From positions 128,362,694 through 128,426,693 of the forward strand of contig OY992537.1 of the NCBI GenBank assembly GCA_963921195.1: a DNA stretch of 64,000 nucleotides, read 5' to 3'. Shown here one piece after another: positions 34,668-46,678 of this stretch; within the stretch, counting starts at the first letter, position 1; the number at the start of each line of letters is the position of its first letter. Both the position numbers and the translations under genes were made by a program. The stretch is from Pegoplata infirma. Its lineage: Eukaryota; Arthropoda; Insecta; Diptera; Anthomyiidae. The notes beneath the pieces were generated by a model. The model was not told where the DNA came from, made no database searches, and was given only the letters and a program-made list of their open reading frames with translations.

Positions 34668-35469
34668 TAGGGTTGCCAGACGGCCTGGAATGGCCTGGAT
34701 TTTCCAGTTATTTGAAGTCTGGTCCAGTTTCCAGTTAAAACATAATTTATCCAGTTGAAAAAGGATTTCTTTCTTTAACAATTATTTTTTTTATTAAATA
34801 TTTTTTACAATTTTTTGGGACTATTTTTTGAATAAAACATTAATCATAAATACAACATAAATGCATCTTTTAAAATACGGTAAATGTGCTCTTTTTGCTT
34901 TATTTTCTCTAATTTTTTTACAACTTCTTCGAGCATCTTCGCCAGTCTATCGTTAATTTCGGCACGAATGTTTTCCTTGAGCTCGTCGATGATTAAAGGA
35001 TTCTTGGTGTACATTTTTCTTTTAAAATGACCCCACAAAAATGTGTCTGGATTGGTCAAATCTGCAAATGGTGGTCAGTTGTTGTCGCCCTTTTTGACTT
35101 CGCACGCCCGGGAAATTTTAACCGTCCTCCTAGATTTCCAGATTTGACCACTTTGGCATTAATTTTGTGTTATTTAAAAAGAAAAATATACTCTAACAAT
35201 CCTCAGGACAATAGCGAGCTAAACATCAGCATTTCGAGATGCTCGAAAAAGTAATAGAAATGCTTAAAAAAGGCACATTTTGGCAAATAGAGACGTCCAT
35301 TTAGTTCAAAATAAAAATGTGTTTTTCACACATATGAAAATCGGTTGATTTTTTTTTTTTTTTTCAAATTATTGAAAAAAAAATATGTATGGGTCCAGTT
35401 ACTTTTTCAAAATCCAGCGGAAAATTTTCCATTGTCCAGTTATTTGACTTTTAGTATCTGGCAACCCTA
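34668..35469. mobile_element. hAT-type element with perfect 8-bp duplication
   Basis: 802 bp with ends TAGGGTTGCCAGA and its inverse TCTGGCAACCCTA. The flanking duplication CTGGGACC is exact (34660-34667, 35470-35477), and the empty site GGTCTGGGACCCCATA agrees with the other copies of this host repeat. Ends and 8-bp duplication fit hAT. The only recognisable coding trace inside is from another superfamily. Confidence 0.85.
34844..35059 (-). pseudogene. Tc1/mariner-type transposase C-terminal fragment inside a hAT element
   Basis: Seventy-one codons on the minus strand beginning MTNPDTFLWGHFKRKMYT and continuing with LKENIRAEI. The PD-x-FLWG-x-K-x-x-x-Y signature and the following helix are typical of the C-terminal end of mariner-like transposases, the same family as the remnant at 28718-29148. 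Upstream frames are broken. Its presence within a hAT-type element suggests capture or an earlier nested insertion. Confidence 0.6.
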
Positions 35470-35698
35470 CTGGGACCCCATAATGTATATATGTTATTGA
35501 TCTATGATCGATTCTAAGTAATTCTATGAATGTCCGTCCGTCTGTATATATAGACTACTAAAAATTGGCACGAATGTGTCTCATGGTCATAGGCCGGTCA
35601 AGTTCGGAAATGGGTAAAATCGGATCAGGGCGAAAAAAGTTCCCCTTTTAAGAACTAAAAAAAAGGTCTTTAAAAACGTAATTTTTTACAGCTTTTTA

Positions 35699-37365
35699 CA
35701 CTCAAAAAAAAAACCATTAACTTAAACTTTGGAAAAATTTTCTTTGAAAAAGTTTATAAATTTTCCCACAATTTAGTTAAATTTAACTAAAATTTGGGAA
35801 ATTTTCCCAACTTTTGGGAAAAAATTTTAGTTCACGGACTGTTAAATAGGCCATAATTTTCCTTAAATGGAATTCCCTAATACGTGGAAAAAATTCTTAC
35901 CGCCAAAGAAATTTTCCCTAAATAAATGAAAAACAAGTAAAAAAGTTAAATTCGGCCTTGCCGAATGTAGTGATACCCTCCACAATTTCAAAAAGATTAT
36001 TGCAAAAAACTTTATTTAAAAGGAAATTACGTTTGAAAAAAAAAATTTTTTTGAAAAAAAAATTTTCGCGAAAAAAAATTTTGGTAAAAAAAATCCGCGA
36101 TTTTATTTTTTTTTTTGGGTTCGTACTTGTTTAACTACCATTTGGTGTTCAATTATGTTCACATATGCCAACCAGAAGCCGAATTAAAGCATTTTGTATT
36201 TTTAGGTTATGTTGAATGTACTGAAATTTCTGAGGTGTGCTTACATTTTCGTTCATAACTTTTGAACCGCTGAACCGATATCGCTCAAATGCAATACCAA
36301 ACTTCTCGGGAGAACTTTCAATAAATATGTTAAGTTTCAGTCATCTCTGTGCAATATTTTGTCCGCGACAGCATTTTCCACAGACAGACAGACAGACGGA
36401 CAGACGGACATCGCTAGAATGTCTTAAAATCGATCGGGCATCATGAATATATATACTTTATGGGGTCCCAGATCGATATTTCGATGAGTTACAAACAGAA
36501 TGACAAACTTATATATACCCTCTATCACTAGAGTGGAGGGTATAAAAATCTTTATTTTTAAGATATATTTCTTAAAACAAAATTTAGTTCAAAAAATTCA
36601 GTTCAAAAAATTCCGTTTTAGTTCAAAAAATTCAGTTTTAGTTCAAAAAATTCAATTTTTTTTTACGTTTTTCAGACGTAATTTACTTCCAATGAGTTCA
36701 TCATATTTATCTTCTTTAATTTGAGGAAGTTTTTTCCAAAAGTTTACTAAATTTGTCATAACATGAAATTGTTTAGTTGATTTATTTTTTTGTTCATGCT
36801 TGCTTGTAGTTCACATTTTGTTTATTATTTGTAGTATATGAAAAAGAGAGTTTGGTCTTGTATAACAAGTAATAAATTTAATGTTTACATTTTTTTCTAC
36901 ACATGTATGTGTGAGGGAAAAAATAATATTTTAATCACAACAAAGGCCTTGGCTTTGGCGTGTTTTCCCATAGTCTGGGAACAAACGTTAAAGACAAAGT
37001 CTTTGTTGTAATTTAACTTTAAAAACTAATGAAATTTATTACTTGATCATAAGAAACAAACGTTTTTTTATATTTTAAATAAAAAATGTACATAATGAGA
37101 ATTCTGTGTGTATTCACATGCTATTCTATAAATAAACCAATAAAAATATGAAATTAACTTATTTTTAGGAAAAATGTCCTTATCAAAAATGTTTTTTAAC
37201 TGAAAAATGGGAAATTTTTTTCCACTTTCAAGTTCAAATTGGTCCGAATTTTTAAGAAAAATATGGACTAAAAAGAAGGAATACATGGCAATGGAGCTAA
37301 ATCATTATCAATTTTCCTTGGATTTAGTTAATTTTCCCATTTTTTAGTTAGTTTTTTTCTGAGTG
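35699..37365. mobile_element. TA-flanked CACTCAAAAA element (W1)
   Basis: Starts CACTCAAAAAAAAAACC and ends TTTTTTTCTGAGTG, with TA at 35697-35698 and 37366-37367. The interior includes GGAAAAATTTTCTTTGAAAA, TTTTCCCACAATTTAG and a 550-bp segment (36720-37220) shared with 57720-58190. It is interrupted by mini-me copy C. Confidence 0.75.
35934..36550 (+). mobile_element. mini-me/DINE-like repeat (copy C)
   Basis: Starts ACAAGTAAAAAAGTTAAATT with the CGGCCTTGCCGAAT hairpin and ATACCCTCCAC, has GACAGACAGACAGACGGAC near 36392 and CGCTAGAATGTCTTAAAATC, and ends AGTGGAGGGTATAAAAAT. It is inserted within W1, which is itself within mini-me copy D. Confidence 0.78.
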
Positions 37366-37711
37366 TATGCATTTTTGTTAAACAAATGAAACCTTTTTAT
37401 GGCAGAAAGTGTTGAAAGTCCTGCACTTATTGTTAGACCTTGGGCGGGCCAAAAAAATTTTTTTTTTTTTGGCCCGCCCCATTTTGTGGGCGTGGATTTT
37501 AAATCATATTTTTATCATAAAAATTATGAGTAAATGGTATTACTTAAGTTCAAAGTGCATAATAAGTAAATATTTATCGCGAATGTATTCCCAACCACCC
37601 CACAGACCCCCCCCCCCAGAAAAAGCTTCTTAATTTTGTTTTATATATTTTTACATGTTATAGGGTATCAAAGATTCGGCATAGCCGAATTTACACTCTC
37701 ACTTGTTTTTT

Positions 37712-39376
37712 TTTTTTTATATTTTTTTCATCAATTTTTTTTTACATCAAAAAATTTTTCTTTACATCAAAAAAATTCATCAAAAACTTTTTTTCATCAA
37801 AATTTTTTTTTACCAAAAATTTTTGGTTCATTAAATTTTTTTTTTGTTTTTCGTGAAAAAAAAAATCATTTTTTTACCAAAACTACTTTTCACCAAGCTT
37901 CTAAGCTTTTCGCATAAAAATTTTCCATTTGTTTATTAAATGTACATAAAACAAGTGAGAGTGCCGAATCTTTTATACTCTCCACAATGTTAAAACACTT
38001 TTTTAAACTTATGTATTTTTGCACTCACTTACGAAATGTACAGCTCTTTTGGCTCTTTAATGGGGTCCTCGACTGATATTTCAATTCGTTTTACATGGTT
38101 GGCAAAGTTTTTTTTACATTTCTAAAAAAACTTTGCTGTGGCAAGTACACCCAAATCTTCCGCAAAACATTATCATGATTTAATGTTTTGGGCAAGAGTA
38201 CAAAATTCGCAGGCATTTTATTGGTTTTGGCATGCTCAATATAAACATTAAAAAATGTCTAGAATCGGTCGAGCGATTTTCGGGAAATTACCATTTAAGA
38301 TTTGACAAAAAATTTCTAAAAATGGTAAAAATAGTTTATGGAGATTGAGACAAACTTTCAATTAAACCTAATTTGAGCTAAATCAAAATGTTTTAACTCA
38401 TGGCACTCTTAGATCAAAGTTTAGAGTTTTTTGTGAAAATTTTCTTAAAAACCAAAACTTTAAGCAAAGGTTGCCACAGGTTAAGATGATCGGGTTTGTC
38501 TCAAATTAATTTTGAATGAAGATTTGTCTAAAGCTCTATGAAAGTGACAAGGAAAAGAAATTCAAAGATGTTTTTAAAAATATTTCTTGAACGTAGGAAA
38601 AACCCGCAATTTTTGGAATTTTTTTGATATTCGTGTTCAGCACATTTAAATTAATAAATATCATGTGGGTCCAGACAATTTTTTTTCAATTTTTAAAAAT
38701 CCAAAACTTTGATCTCCGGGCGTTAAAATATAAACGAATATTTTAAGCTAAAAAAATCACGTTGTTGGAAAATTTACGATTTCAGGCCTATTTTCCAAAA
38801 AATAATATTCCAAAATTATATAGGACATTGTGTTCTCTATGGCGGTAGTTTTTTTTTACGTTGTTCGCGAATGCGTGAATCTAAATAAATCGTTGGTTTC
38901 TTTTTCTCTTCTTTTTTTCATTTCTTCAATACAATTTGCCATTTTTAAACTACTTTTCTGTTAGATAAAAAGTTTAATTAATTATAGTTTTTGTTTTTTT
39001 ATTGTTTAGATCTTATGTAAATTTCGTTTTTCTTTTTAACAATTTTATTTTTACATAATTTTATTACGTTTGCATATTAAGGTGAAGACATGCTTTCTTG
39101 ATATTTCAGTTGTTATTTAAAGTGATAAATATATTTTTTATATTTAATTAATGATTAGTTAACATTTAGGCTATTTAATTTAATGAAAAATTAAGTTTAA
39201 CATTTAAATTTTAATCAAGATGTAATCTTTAAAAATTGTAATAAACAAAAAATTTTAAAAATTGTTGAAATTAAGTACAATTTACCGAAATTTAACAATA
39301 TTTTTTGTGAAAATTTAATTTTAGTTGATAACTTTTTTGTAAGTTAACCAGTTTTTTTTTGTCAATTTAAGACCCC
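37712..39376. other. Non-coding repeat debris
   Basis: T-rich CATCAAA array (37720-37920), the start of another plus-strand mini-me-like copy (37949-about 38190, ACAAGTGAGAGTGCCGAATC), then unassigned AT-rich DNA weakly similar to 33345-33700. Confidence 0.5.
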
Positions 39377-40806
39377 GTGTAAAAGTAATTGGATCAAAAC
39401 ATATCTCTTTTGATAAAAACATATATGGATCATATCTAAATGGATATAATCAGATCTACTCCATATATACTCATATCTGCTTCAGATATGTTTTGATCCG
39501 TAAATTGAGCCTATCTGGCATATATGACATATGGGGCAAAACGCGTCAACGGTCCACACCCAAAAACAAATGTTGTCCGATTCAAGTATAATTTTGGCAA
39601 AATATTAGGTTAATGATAGGTAGTATAAATTACAAATATAAAATTTTTTGATGAAATATTGGCAGAGTTACAGGGTTGGGAAGTTTTGATGTTTTTGAAA
39701 AGAATATATTTTGGTGAATTTTAATTAACACTTTGATGAAACAAAAATTATAATTTTAAAAACCAATTTTAAAGTATTTTTGATGGCCTTTAAAATGGCA
39801 TTTGTGGTTTTTTTGAAAAAAATAAATTTGATCTTAAAATTCAAGGTCAAAATATTAAATTGTAATTATCTTATAAGGGTCGCACTTCTAAATTTTTTTC
39901 ACTAAGCCCATTAGAAAGCTTGACATTTTTTTTATTTTCGGTTTTTTTAAAAAAAATGGTATGTATGATACTTTATGAGAAATCAATTTTTTAGGAGTAT
40001 ATAACACTCAAATTATACTGAAATCGCTTTAATCTGCATATAATAACAACAACAAAAATCAATGCTTAGATAAAGTGTGCGTTGTAAAAACACACAACAA
40101 ACGTTGCACGCATAAAAAATAAAGAAATCAGTGCAGTTTGGGTGTTATGTACTCGTAAAAAAATTGATTTCTCATAAAGTATCATACATACCATTTTTTT
40201 TAAAAAAACCGAAATTAAAAAAAATGTCAACCTTTCTAGTGTGCTTAGTGAAAAAAATCTAAAAGTGCGACCCTTATAAGATAATTACAATTTAATATTT
40301 TGACCTTGAATTTTAAGGTCAAATTTATTTTTTTCAAAAAAAACACAAATGCCATTTTAAAGGCCGTCAAAAATACTTTAAAATTCGTTTTAAAAATTAT
40401 AATTTTTGTTTCATCAAAATGTTAATTAAAATTCACCAAAATATGTTCATTTCAAAAACATCAAAACTTTCCAACCCTGTAACTCTGCCAATATTTCATC
40501 AAAAAATTTTATATTTGTAATTTAGAATACCTATCATTAACCTACTATTTTACCAAAATTTTACTTAAATTAGACAACATTTGTTTTTTGGTGTGGACCT
40601 TTGACGCGTTTTGCCCCATATATGATCAGACATTTTCAGATATGTTCATATATGTAAAATTGTCAGATAGACTCAATTTACGGATCAAAACATATCTGAA
40701 GCAGATATGAATATACATGGAGTAGATCTGATTATATCCATTTAGATATGATCCATATATGTTTTTATCAAAAGAGATATGTTTTAATCCAATTATTTTT
40801 TTACAC
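39377..40806. mobile_element. 1.43-kb foldback element
   Basis: Left arm (39377-about 40015) and right arm (about 40143-40806) are inverted copies, from GTGTAAAAGTAATTGGATC at one end to its near-inverse at the other. About 125 bp of spacer remains. The arms contain repeated TCATATCTAAATGG/CATATCTG-like motifs near the ends and GGTGTGGACC. No coding sequence and no clear target duplication. Confidence 0.75.
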
Positions 40807-41906
40807 AGGTATCGAAGATTATTCGTTATAAAGTTATAGATTCTGATCTATTCTCTGTATAGGAAAAGTCCCAAGTTCTGAAATTTAAGTCTTTCCCACG
40901 GAAAAAGTCGGAGTCTTATAGACAAAGTGTCAGAATCTGAGAAGTGTATCAAAGAAAGTTTTTTTATAAAGGATCTTAAATTCTGAGGCATTTTTTGTTA
41001 AAAACATTTTTCTAATGAAATTCCTAGATTCTGAATTTTTTTTTTGTTTATTTTATTTGAAAAACTTTTTCCATACAACATTCTAAGATTTCAAAATCTT
41101 TTCGTTATAGAAATATGTAGTATCAAATTCTGAGACATATTTTTTTATTCAGAATTTCTTTTTAAAAACAACGCACATCATTCAGAAAATTTAAATATCT
41201 TGTGTGTTCAAATATAATTAAAATAATTCTGTGTTTCCATTCGAAAAAATCTGAAATTAAAAATGCTCATACAAACACTAAATTACAAAAAAATCATTCA
41301 TTTCAATTGATTTATTTTACACTTTATTTTGAAAGAGTTGCATGAAAATAAAAATAAATAAAAAAAAATCACTGAAAAAAAAAACGAAAGTTAAATTGAT
41401 GTTTAATTATTTTTCTTTACTCAAGAATTGACATTTGTCACTAGCACTTTAAAGTGATTTATGCCAGAATTGTTTTCATTTCATAGAGAAATAAAATATT
41501 TCACTATTTAAAATTTACTTAAACCATTAAATTAAATGATTTTATTTGTGCAAAATTTTGAAAACAGAAAAAAAAAATCGCGTCAATGATATGCCTATTA
41601 GAGTTTTCAAAGAAATTACACTATGGGACAGTTGGTATACAAATAAAATAAAAATACAAATTAAATTACACGTAACATTTTTTACGTCTTTAATTAACGA
41701 ATTTTCTTATAGTTTACATTAGAGTTTGCAAATCGACTAAAAACATAATCGTAATCGCAATTACTCCCACCAATTAATCGTAACCGACGAACAAATCATG
41801 CTATTACGATTAACCATTTATTATTATTTATTGAAAATAAAGCAAATTTACAAATTAATAATACTGGGCTTAGGAACTGGCATTTAAAAATATTTACATT
41901 TTATAG
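40807..41906. other. Unassigned AT-rich DNA
   Basis: 40860-41200 carries degenerate TCTGAGACTTTTTC-type units like those at 56.2 kb. No gene. Confidence 0.5.
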
Positions 41907-43198
41907 CAATGGTTCCCAACATTTGATTTTCGCCCCACAGCACAGTGGCCGAAATGGCCAATCTAGCGGCGCTTAATTCGGAAATGTAAAATAATAAAGA
42001 CTAATGCTTATTTGCGATTATAAAATTTAAAAAGAATTAATTTTTAAACAATATTTATTTATTTTTATGTATTTTGGGAAATTTATGTGAATATTGGGAG
42101 GGTGGTTTGTATGAGGCTTAGAAATTAAAATGGTCCGATTCCGTTTAAATTTAGAGAGATTGTTTATGAATATAAAAAACATTTATCAGTCGAATTTCAA
42201 GAGCATATCTTGAATACTATTGTTAGGGGTATTTAAGTAAAACTTGAAGGGGACATTTACATGGGGGCTATTGGTTAACATGGATTGATCTTGTCAAAAC
42301 TTAATAGGTTTTGTTCTTGCGATAAAAGAAACATAAATTTCAAATTTCAGCCAAATCGATTGAAAATTGTGGTCTGTATCGCGTTTATACAGTTTATTTG
42401 GACAGCAGATGGACCCTAAAAATCCAAGCAACTTGCGCGAACTAGCACGCTATATTGAAACGTCACAACAAAAATAACCCAAAATAATAAACAAAACAGG
42501 AATTGGACCGAATACGATCGAATTTCAAAAGTTGCAGTCCATGAAACTATAGTTAATATCACAAATGTAAACTCCTATAATGAACTAATAATAAACTAGA
42601 TACACACAGGCCACAAACATTTATTTTTTAGTTAAAACATACCTTTTACTTTCAATTAAAACTTTTTGGCTCAAAATGTGTAAACAATTGACTTAAAAGT
42701 ATCAAGAAAAACTCACTGAGTAATTAGGTCCCAAATTCCTTTAATACATTTGCTGCAGAAAATGTATATTTGATAGCTTACAGCTGTGCGAATATTAAGA
42801 GAAAAACAAAAGTGAAAACGTTAATTTTCTCTGTAAAGTATAGGTAATCGATACAGTGCAAAACATTTATCAGTTTTAATTTTTTAATTTTGACTAAAAC
42901 GCCGCTAGATCAGTGATTTCGGCCACAGTGCACAGGGGGGAAAATTGAAGGTTCCAGCAAATTCTCAAGATTTTTTTTTAATAAAATTAACTATAAAAAA
43001 TATTTTTTTAGCAAAATTTACTACAAAAATTTTGTTAATTGCTTAAAATTTTTACTAAAAACTTATTTTAAATGCTTATTATACAAAAACTTTGCTGAAC
43101 CTGTAGTAATTTTTCATTAGAAACAAAAATTAGAAAAAAAGCAATTTTTTTTTTAACTTAAGAGTGGGGCGTGGCGTAAAAAAGTTTGGGAACCATTG
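41907..43198. mobile_element. hAT MITE, second copy, split by a Transib-like element
   Basis: Ends CAATGGTTCCCAACATTTG and TTTGGGAACCATTG match the MITE at 15761-16087. Its 8-bp duplication is degraded. Outside the insertion (41941-42930), the left and right pieces align in order with the 327-bp copy. Confidence 0.82.
41941..42930. mobile_element. Transib-like non-autonomous element (T2)
   Basis: 990 bp with ends CACAGTGGCCGAAAT and the inverse of CACTGTGGCCGAAAT; ATCTAGCGGCG is conserved further in at both ends. Perfect 5-bp duplication CACAG (41936-41940, 42931-42935). The interior at 42060-42420 contains a decayed mini-me-like stretch (TTATGTGAATATTGG, ACATGGGGGCTA). No transposase frame. 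Confidence 0.75.
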
Positions 43199-43245
43199 GT
43201 CTATAAGAAAAAATTGAAAAATTAAACTTATTATATATTTTTTAA

Positions 43246-43753
43246 CCCTTTCACTCCCCTTGTACACTACAGTGTTCACATCTTTAAAAAATCATTAAAA
43301 ATAAACCATCCAACATTTTTGCGTTTTGTTTGGACAAGATTGATCATTGAAGGTTTATCTTTACGATAGATGTGTTCGGAAAAATAAATTTGCACTCCGG
43401 TGGGCTCTACACGCAATATTTGTTGGCAAAATGGAAAATTTTCAAATAACGTAAAAAAATTACAAAACAAAATAAAAAAATCTCAAAAATCTAATAATAA
43501 TCGTACAAGCTTTCCTAAAAGCGGATTTTGTAGAACTTTTCGGTACAAAAAATACAAAATTCGAATTTCGGATAAATGTTCACTCGTTCGGGAGATATTG
43601 CATGTGAAAGCTTTAAGTTTGGTTGGAAATATCTCCGCTAGGGGGTGTGGTAGACCAACGAAATCAACAAAATGTTTTTAATTTGCCTAGATCTACATTT
43701 TCATAAATTTTGGTCAATAAATTCCTAGTCAAAAAAAGTCGGTAGTGAAAGGG
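43246..43753. mobile_element. piggyBac-type MITE
   Basis: 508 bp bounded by TTAA (43242-43245, 43754-43757) with ends CCCTTTCACTCCC and the inverse of CCCTTTCACTACC. TTAA targets with CCC...GGG ends are the piggyBac signature. The frame inside shows no transposase motif. Confidence 0.8.
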
Positions 43754-44236
43754 TTAATATTTGGATAGATAGAAATCTACGATTAATCATTTCTATAAAA
43801 TCCACTGTTTTTATAAGTAACCCCCCTCCCCCAATTTTGTTTCAAAAATATATTCAAAATGCTTTCGCCGGATTCGTACATAAAAGTTTGTCGAAAAACG
43901 TAGTTTTTTTCAAATTTCTGACCGCTACACAGTGGGAAAAAACGCCAATCTGGCAGGAAAAAAATCATATCTTCTAAACTATTGGTCTGATCCGATAACA
44001 ATACTTGGAGATTTTATAGCTAAGGATATGAGCTTTTTGTATAATGAATAATAAGAAACTGTTTTTCAATACAGGGAACCCAAAAGGTGTTATATACGAC
44101 TACCTCAGGAGTGCTTTCTTTATGTACCTGTTAGCTGTGGAAAATTATGTTTAAAATAAGAATTTTATACTTTTTGAAAAGTAAATGGGGTTACCAAATA
44201 TTGTAAGTGAAATCTGATAACATTTTGACATATACC

Positions 44237-44877
44237 CTACATCCAGCATATAACTAAAATAGGAGTCTTAGCACCTGATTGCATAAGCATATACGAATTT
44301 TTAGTTAACCTTTTGTCAATGTATAGTGCCATTGCCTCTTCTGGTGTGTATTATGTCGGTGCTTCAGAGGGGTAAAATACGGCTTTTTTCAGCTTTGTAG
44401 CCCTTTTTGGTGTTGTTTTAATTTCATCTAATAATTGGGCTGCATCTCTCTTTTCAGATTTGTACAGACTTACTTTCGTAGCGACCAATTATTATTCCTT
44501 GATGTTATTTTGTACAAGATCCGAAACACGACTCCTCTTGGATTTTTTTGTCGTTTCCAAAAAATCTTCAAAGGACGCCCTCGAGGTTGTGACGGTCCTG
44601 GTTCTTCGTCTCCTACTAGAAAATCTATATTTTCATTCAACCATATACTGTACTGATTTTCAAAACTATATAAATTGCGAGAAACACTGGCCCATCTACA
44701 TTTAAATTTACTACATAAATCTCGCACACTAACAGTTAGTTTTTTATAGCTATCATTCTCGTTGTAGATGTTATTTCCAAGTTTGGGCAAGATATAATTG
44801 ATAACTGTTGAGTTCCGATCAGAAGCACTGTCGCATTTACGCCAAACTTCAAATATCTCTCTCCGTTGAAATGACAT
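44237..44877 (-). pseudogene. Decayed transposon protein, left copy
   Basis: The minus-strand counterpart of the frame at 46037-46678, starting MSFQRREIFEVWRK. It carries the same in-frame stops and in addition lacks one base in the run after RGRPLK (near 44550), which shifts the frame. Otherwise it differs by only a few bases from the right copy, so both decayed as one before duplication or have been homogenised. Confidence 0.65.
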
Positions 44878-46036
44878 GTCAAACAAATTTAAAAAAACGA
44901 AAGAGTTTATTAACCAATTCAAATGATAGTATTAAATTTATTATTATTTATAACAATATTTTTATTAAGAATTTTTTCACCAACTGAATGCGACTTAAAT
45001 CGGTTATTCAAAAATCATAAAATCAAAAATAATTTTAATTCAGCACGAACTTTTTTCAAGATTTCGACGCTCTACTATGTTGAAAACAAATTACTAACAA
45101 TCCTTCGCGATTCTCAACATATACGTGAGTCGCGTTCATCGCTGCCTAGGTTTGGAATTATAATTATTGAAAGACCAAAATTACAAAAATAATTTTAAAA
45201 AATCGCTACGCAGGCCTACGCAGCTAATTTTTTAAGTAGTAATACTTCATTATATGTAGAATAATCTATAATTAATGATTAAGCAGCATCTGACAGCGTT
45301 TTTTTTGTAGCTCCATAAGAATTTAAACAAGTTAAAAAAAACGTTGTTTATGTAATTCGTTACGAGGGAGCCTTCGCAAAACAGATAACGTATGGAAATT
45401 TATACATAATATACCTAATAGCACCCTTCAAAAGAAATAAAACACTTGGTAGGTAACGGCTTACCCCTTCCGATACACGGCGATGACAAGTTTACTATTA
45501 TAAACAATTAACTGTGAGAGCCCAATAAATTGGCAACATTTGATAGTGTGTAATTCCCTAATGGGTTAACTAAACTTTAAGTTCTTAACGGATTTAAACG
45601 CAGTCACTATCCCACTTTAAAATCGCATTATAACTTTGTTAAAATCTGTTAGTTATATTTTGAATTATTTCCCGCTAGATTGGCAATTTTTCCCACTGTG
45701 CTGCGTAGCGATTTTTTAAAATTATTTTTGTAATTTTGGTCTTTCAATAATTATAATTCCAAACCTAGGCAGCGATGAACGCGACTCACGTATATGTTGA
45801 GAATCGCGAAGGATTGTTAGTAATTTGTTTTCAACATAGTAGAGCGTCGAAATCTTGAAAAAAGTTCGTGCTGAATTAAAATTATTTTTGATTTTATGAT
45901 TTTTGAATAACCGATTTAAGTCGCATTCAGTTGGTGAAAAAATTCTTAATAAAAATTTTGTTATAAATAATAATAAATTTAATACTATCATTTGAATTGG
46001 TTAATAAACTCTTTCGTTTTTTTAAATTTGTTTGAC

Positions 46037-46678
46037 ATGTCATTTCAACGGAGAGAGATATTTGAAGTTTGGCGTAAATGCGACAGTGCTTCTGATCGGA
46101 ACTCAACAGTTATCAATTATATCTTGCCCAAATTTGGAAATAACATCTACAACGAGAATGATAGCTATAAAAAACTAACTGTTAGTGTGCGAGATTTATG
46201 TAGTAAATTTAAATGTAGATGGGCCAGTGTTTCTCGCAATTTATATAGTTTTGAAAATCAGTACAATATATGGTTGAATGAAAATATAGATTTTCTAGTA
46301 GGAGACGAAGAACCAGGACCGTCACAACCTCGAGGGCGTCCTTTGAAGACTTTTTTGGAAACGACAAAAAAATCCAAGAGGAGTCGTGTTTCGGATCTTG
46401 TACAAAATAACATCAAGGAATAATAATTGGTCGCTACGAAAGTAAGTCTGTACAAATCTGAAAAGAGAGATGCAGCCCAATTATTAGATGAAATTAAAAC
46501 AACACCAAAAAGGGCTACAAAGCTGAAAAAAGCCGTATTTTACCCCTCTGAAGCACCGACATAATACACACCAGAAGAGGCAATGGCACTATACATTGAC
46601 AAAAGGTTAACTAAAAATTCGTATATGCTTATGCAATCAGGTGCTAAGACTCCTATTTTAGTTATATGCTGGATGTAG
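46037..46678 (+). pseudogene. Decayed transposon protein, right copy
   Basis: A 214-codon frame from ATG 46037 to TAG 46678 with three internal stops (TAA TAA at 46421-46426, TAA at 46562) and no frameshift. The first part is basic and Trp-containing (MSFQRREIFEVWRKC, KCRWASVSRNLY, NIDFLVGDEEPGPSQPRGR). After the double stop it continues LVATKVSLYKSEKRDAAQLL, TPKRATKLKKA and YTPEEAMALYIDKRLTK. This layout resembles uncharacterised insect transposon-associated proteins I have seen; I cannot name the family. No catalytic domain is present. Confidence 0.6.

Larger units (their letters stand above)
34588..37711 (-). mobile_element. mini-me/DINE-like repeat (copy D), twice interrupted
   Basis: Read inverted: begins TATACCCTCCAACCACAGTA, TTTGTCATTCCGTTTGTAAC and ATATCGGTCTGGGACC, resumes after an insertion with CCCATAATGTATATATG and GTCCGTCCGTC, then ends at TCGGCATAGCCGAATT and CACTCTCACTTGT. 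It is interrupted by a hAT-like element (34668-35469) and a TA-flanked element (35699-37365). Confidence 0.75.

Noticed and set aside
43400..43681. 93-codon frame in the piggyBac MITE as a gene
   Set aside because: Element is only 508 bp and the frame has no transposase motif.
44470..46423. Two near-identical proteins on opposite strands as a duplicated gene pair
   Set aside because: They lie in the arms of an inverted transposon pair and share internal stops.
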